DNA of 64,000 bases from positions 1-64,000 of the forward strand of contig NZ_AQHR01000107.1 of NCBI RefSeq assembly GCF_000390185.1, read 5' to 3'. Made by a program: the position numbers and the translations under genes. Positions 63,568 to 64,000 of this stretch are shown here, one piece after another. This DNA is from Lunatimonas lonarensis (GTDB taxonomy: Bacteria; Bacteroidota; Bacteroidia; Cytophagales; Cyclobacteriaceae). The stretch's first letter is position 1. The number at the start of each line of letters is the position of its first letter. Below the pieces are notes generated by a model. The model searched no databases, was not told the origin of the DNA, and worked only from the letters and a program-made list of their open reading frames with translations.

Positions 63568-64000
63568 TTACAGTTTGGTCGGATCGATAACGACGTATTT
63601 GATTCCTTCTCTATTATAGGTATAGGTGATATGCACCAAGCCGTCGCTGGATTGTATGATGGCCGGATAAGCGTAACCTGCCCTTATGGGCTCGTTTTCG
63701 AGCGTCATCACAGGAACCCATTCCTCTCCATCCGAAGACAGGGCAAGATTGAGGATGTTTCTTGCCTTTGGCTCCTCTCCCTCCCGGGTGCTATGGTTAT
63801 AGATGAGTAAATGCCGGCCATCTGAGAGCGTAACGGCATCCGTGCCAGAACTGGGGTTTGGCAGGGAGGTAGCTGTCATCCTGGACCACGTAATACCATT
63901 ATCTTTTGAATAGCTGGTGGAGATCACCCCCTGTCGGGTACGGCAAAGGATCTGAAGCGTGCCATCTTGGTGGGTCAAGATACTTGCCTGAATAGCGTCA
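63568..64000 (-). CDS. Sialidase-family (BNR-repeat) protein, C-terminal part, cut by the window edge
   Basis: At least 144 residues run to position 64000 without a start. They contain Asp-box-like SYSKDNGITWS near the visible start and LSSDGEEWVP later, as in six-bladed propeller sialidases, then GYAYPAIIQSSDGLVHITYT with the catalytic-region pattern of GH33-like proteins. The C-terminus ends KYVVIDPTKL. It is upstream of the NanA-family gene and SSS transporter, as in a sialic-acid release and uptake set. Substrate is not certain since the N-terminus is unseen. Confidence 0.82.
   Translation of the reverse strand, partial: DAIQASILTHQDGTLQILCRTRQGVISTSYSKDNGITWSRMTATSLPNPSSGTDAVTLSDGRHLLIYNHSTREGEEPKARNILNLALSSDGEEWVPVMTLENEPIRAGYAYPAIIQSSDGLVHITYTYNREGIKYVVIDPTKL

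Overview
The window comes from a member of the Bacteroidota, most likely the order Cytophagales (Cyclobacteriaceae-like). The evidence is a PorV/PorQ-type barrel paired with a PorU2-type C25 peptidase, a T9SS type A sorting tail, lineage-typical families (DUF4394, DUF4397, DUF4097, WbqC, PspC with PadR, VF530), weak Shine-Dalgarno signals and promoter-like TAnnTTTG boxes. The genus cannot be read from the sequence. No rRNA, complete insertion sequence, prophage or CRISPR array was seen.

Layout. 1-5411 (minus strand) is an accessory type I restriction-modification segment: hsdM, a YhcG-type PD-(D/E)XK nuclease, an ORF6N protein with a PLD-like tail, and an hsdS that stops after one target-recognition domain. 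hsdR is not in view and may lie beyond position 1. Six related or unrelated short palindromes lie beside and inside the ORF6N gene. The segment abuts a tRNA-Ser(TGA) whose 3' end and terminator are duplicated 165 bp away. 6138-19055 is mainly housekeeping: a two-domain DUF4394 lipoprotein, pta-ackA, then yihY, a thioesterase and mltG on the minus strand, and yciO, wbqC, clpC and a secreted propeller-like protein on the plus strand. 19049-33000 carries a SulP transporter, purB, a DUF4397 lipoprotein, a PaaE-like reductase with a membrane partner, an ECF sigma/anti-sigma/barrel/DUF4097 operon, a beta-CASP nuclease and a PadR-PspC pair.

33381-41948 is the secretion-related block: a PorV/PorQ-family barrel coupled by an ATGA overlap to a 1676-residue PorU2-type peptidase, a DinB protein, and a T9SS cargo protein. 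42056-56763 holds a Tat-like TIM-barrel protein, a secreted esterase with a DASS carboxylate transporter, a truncated haemoglobin, a collagen-like lipoprotein, a TlpA thioredoxin, a PHP-like protein, small regulators, a possible small RNA, a nucleotidyltransferase, a MATE exporter and a CBS-DUF294 protein.

56983-64000 opens with tRNA-Arg(TCT) and tRNA-Lys(TTT). The tRNA-Lys 3' end plus terminator is repeated in tandem three times. A TPR histidine kinase, an orphan four-helix-bundle membrane protein, and a sialic-acid-type set (sialidase, DapA/NanA-family lyase, sodium:solute symporter) follow. The sialidase runs off the right edge.

All function calls rest on reading motifs by eye; no database search was run.
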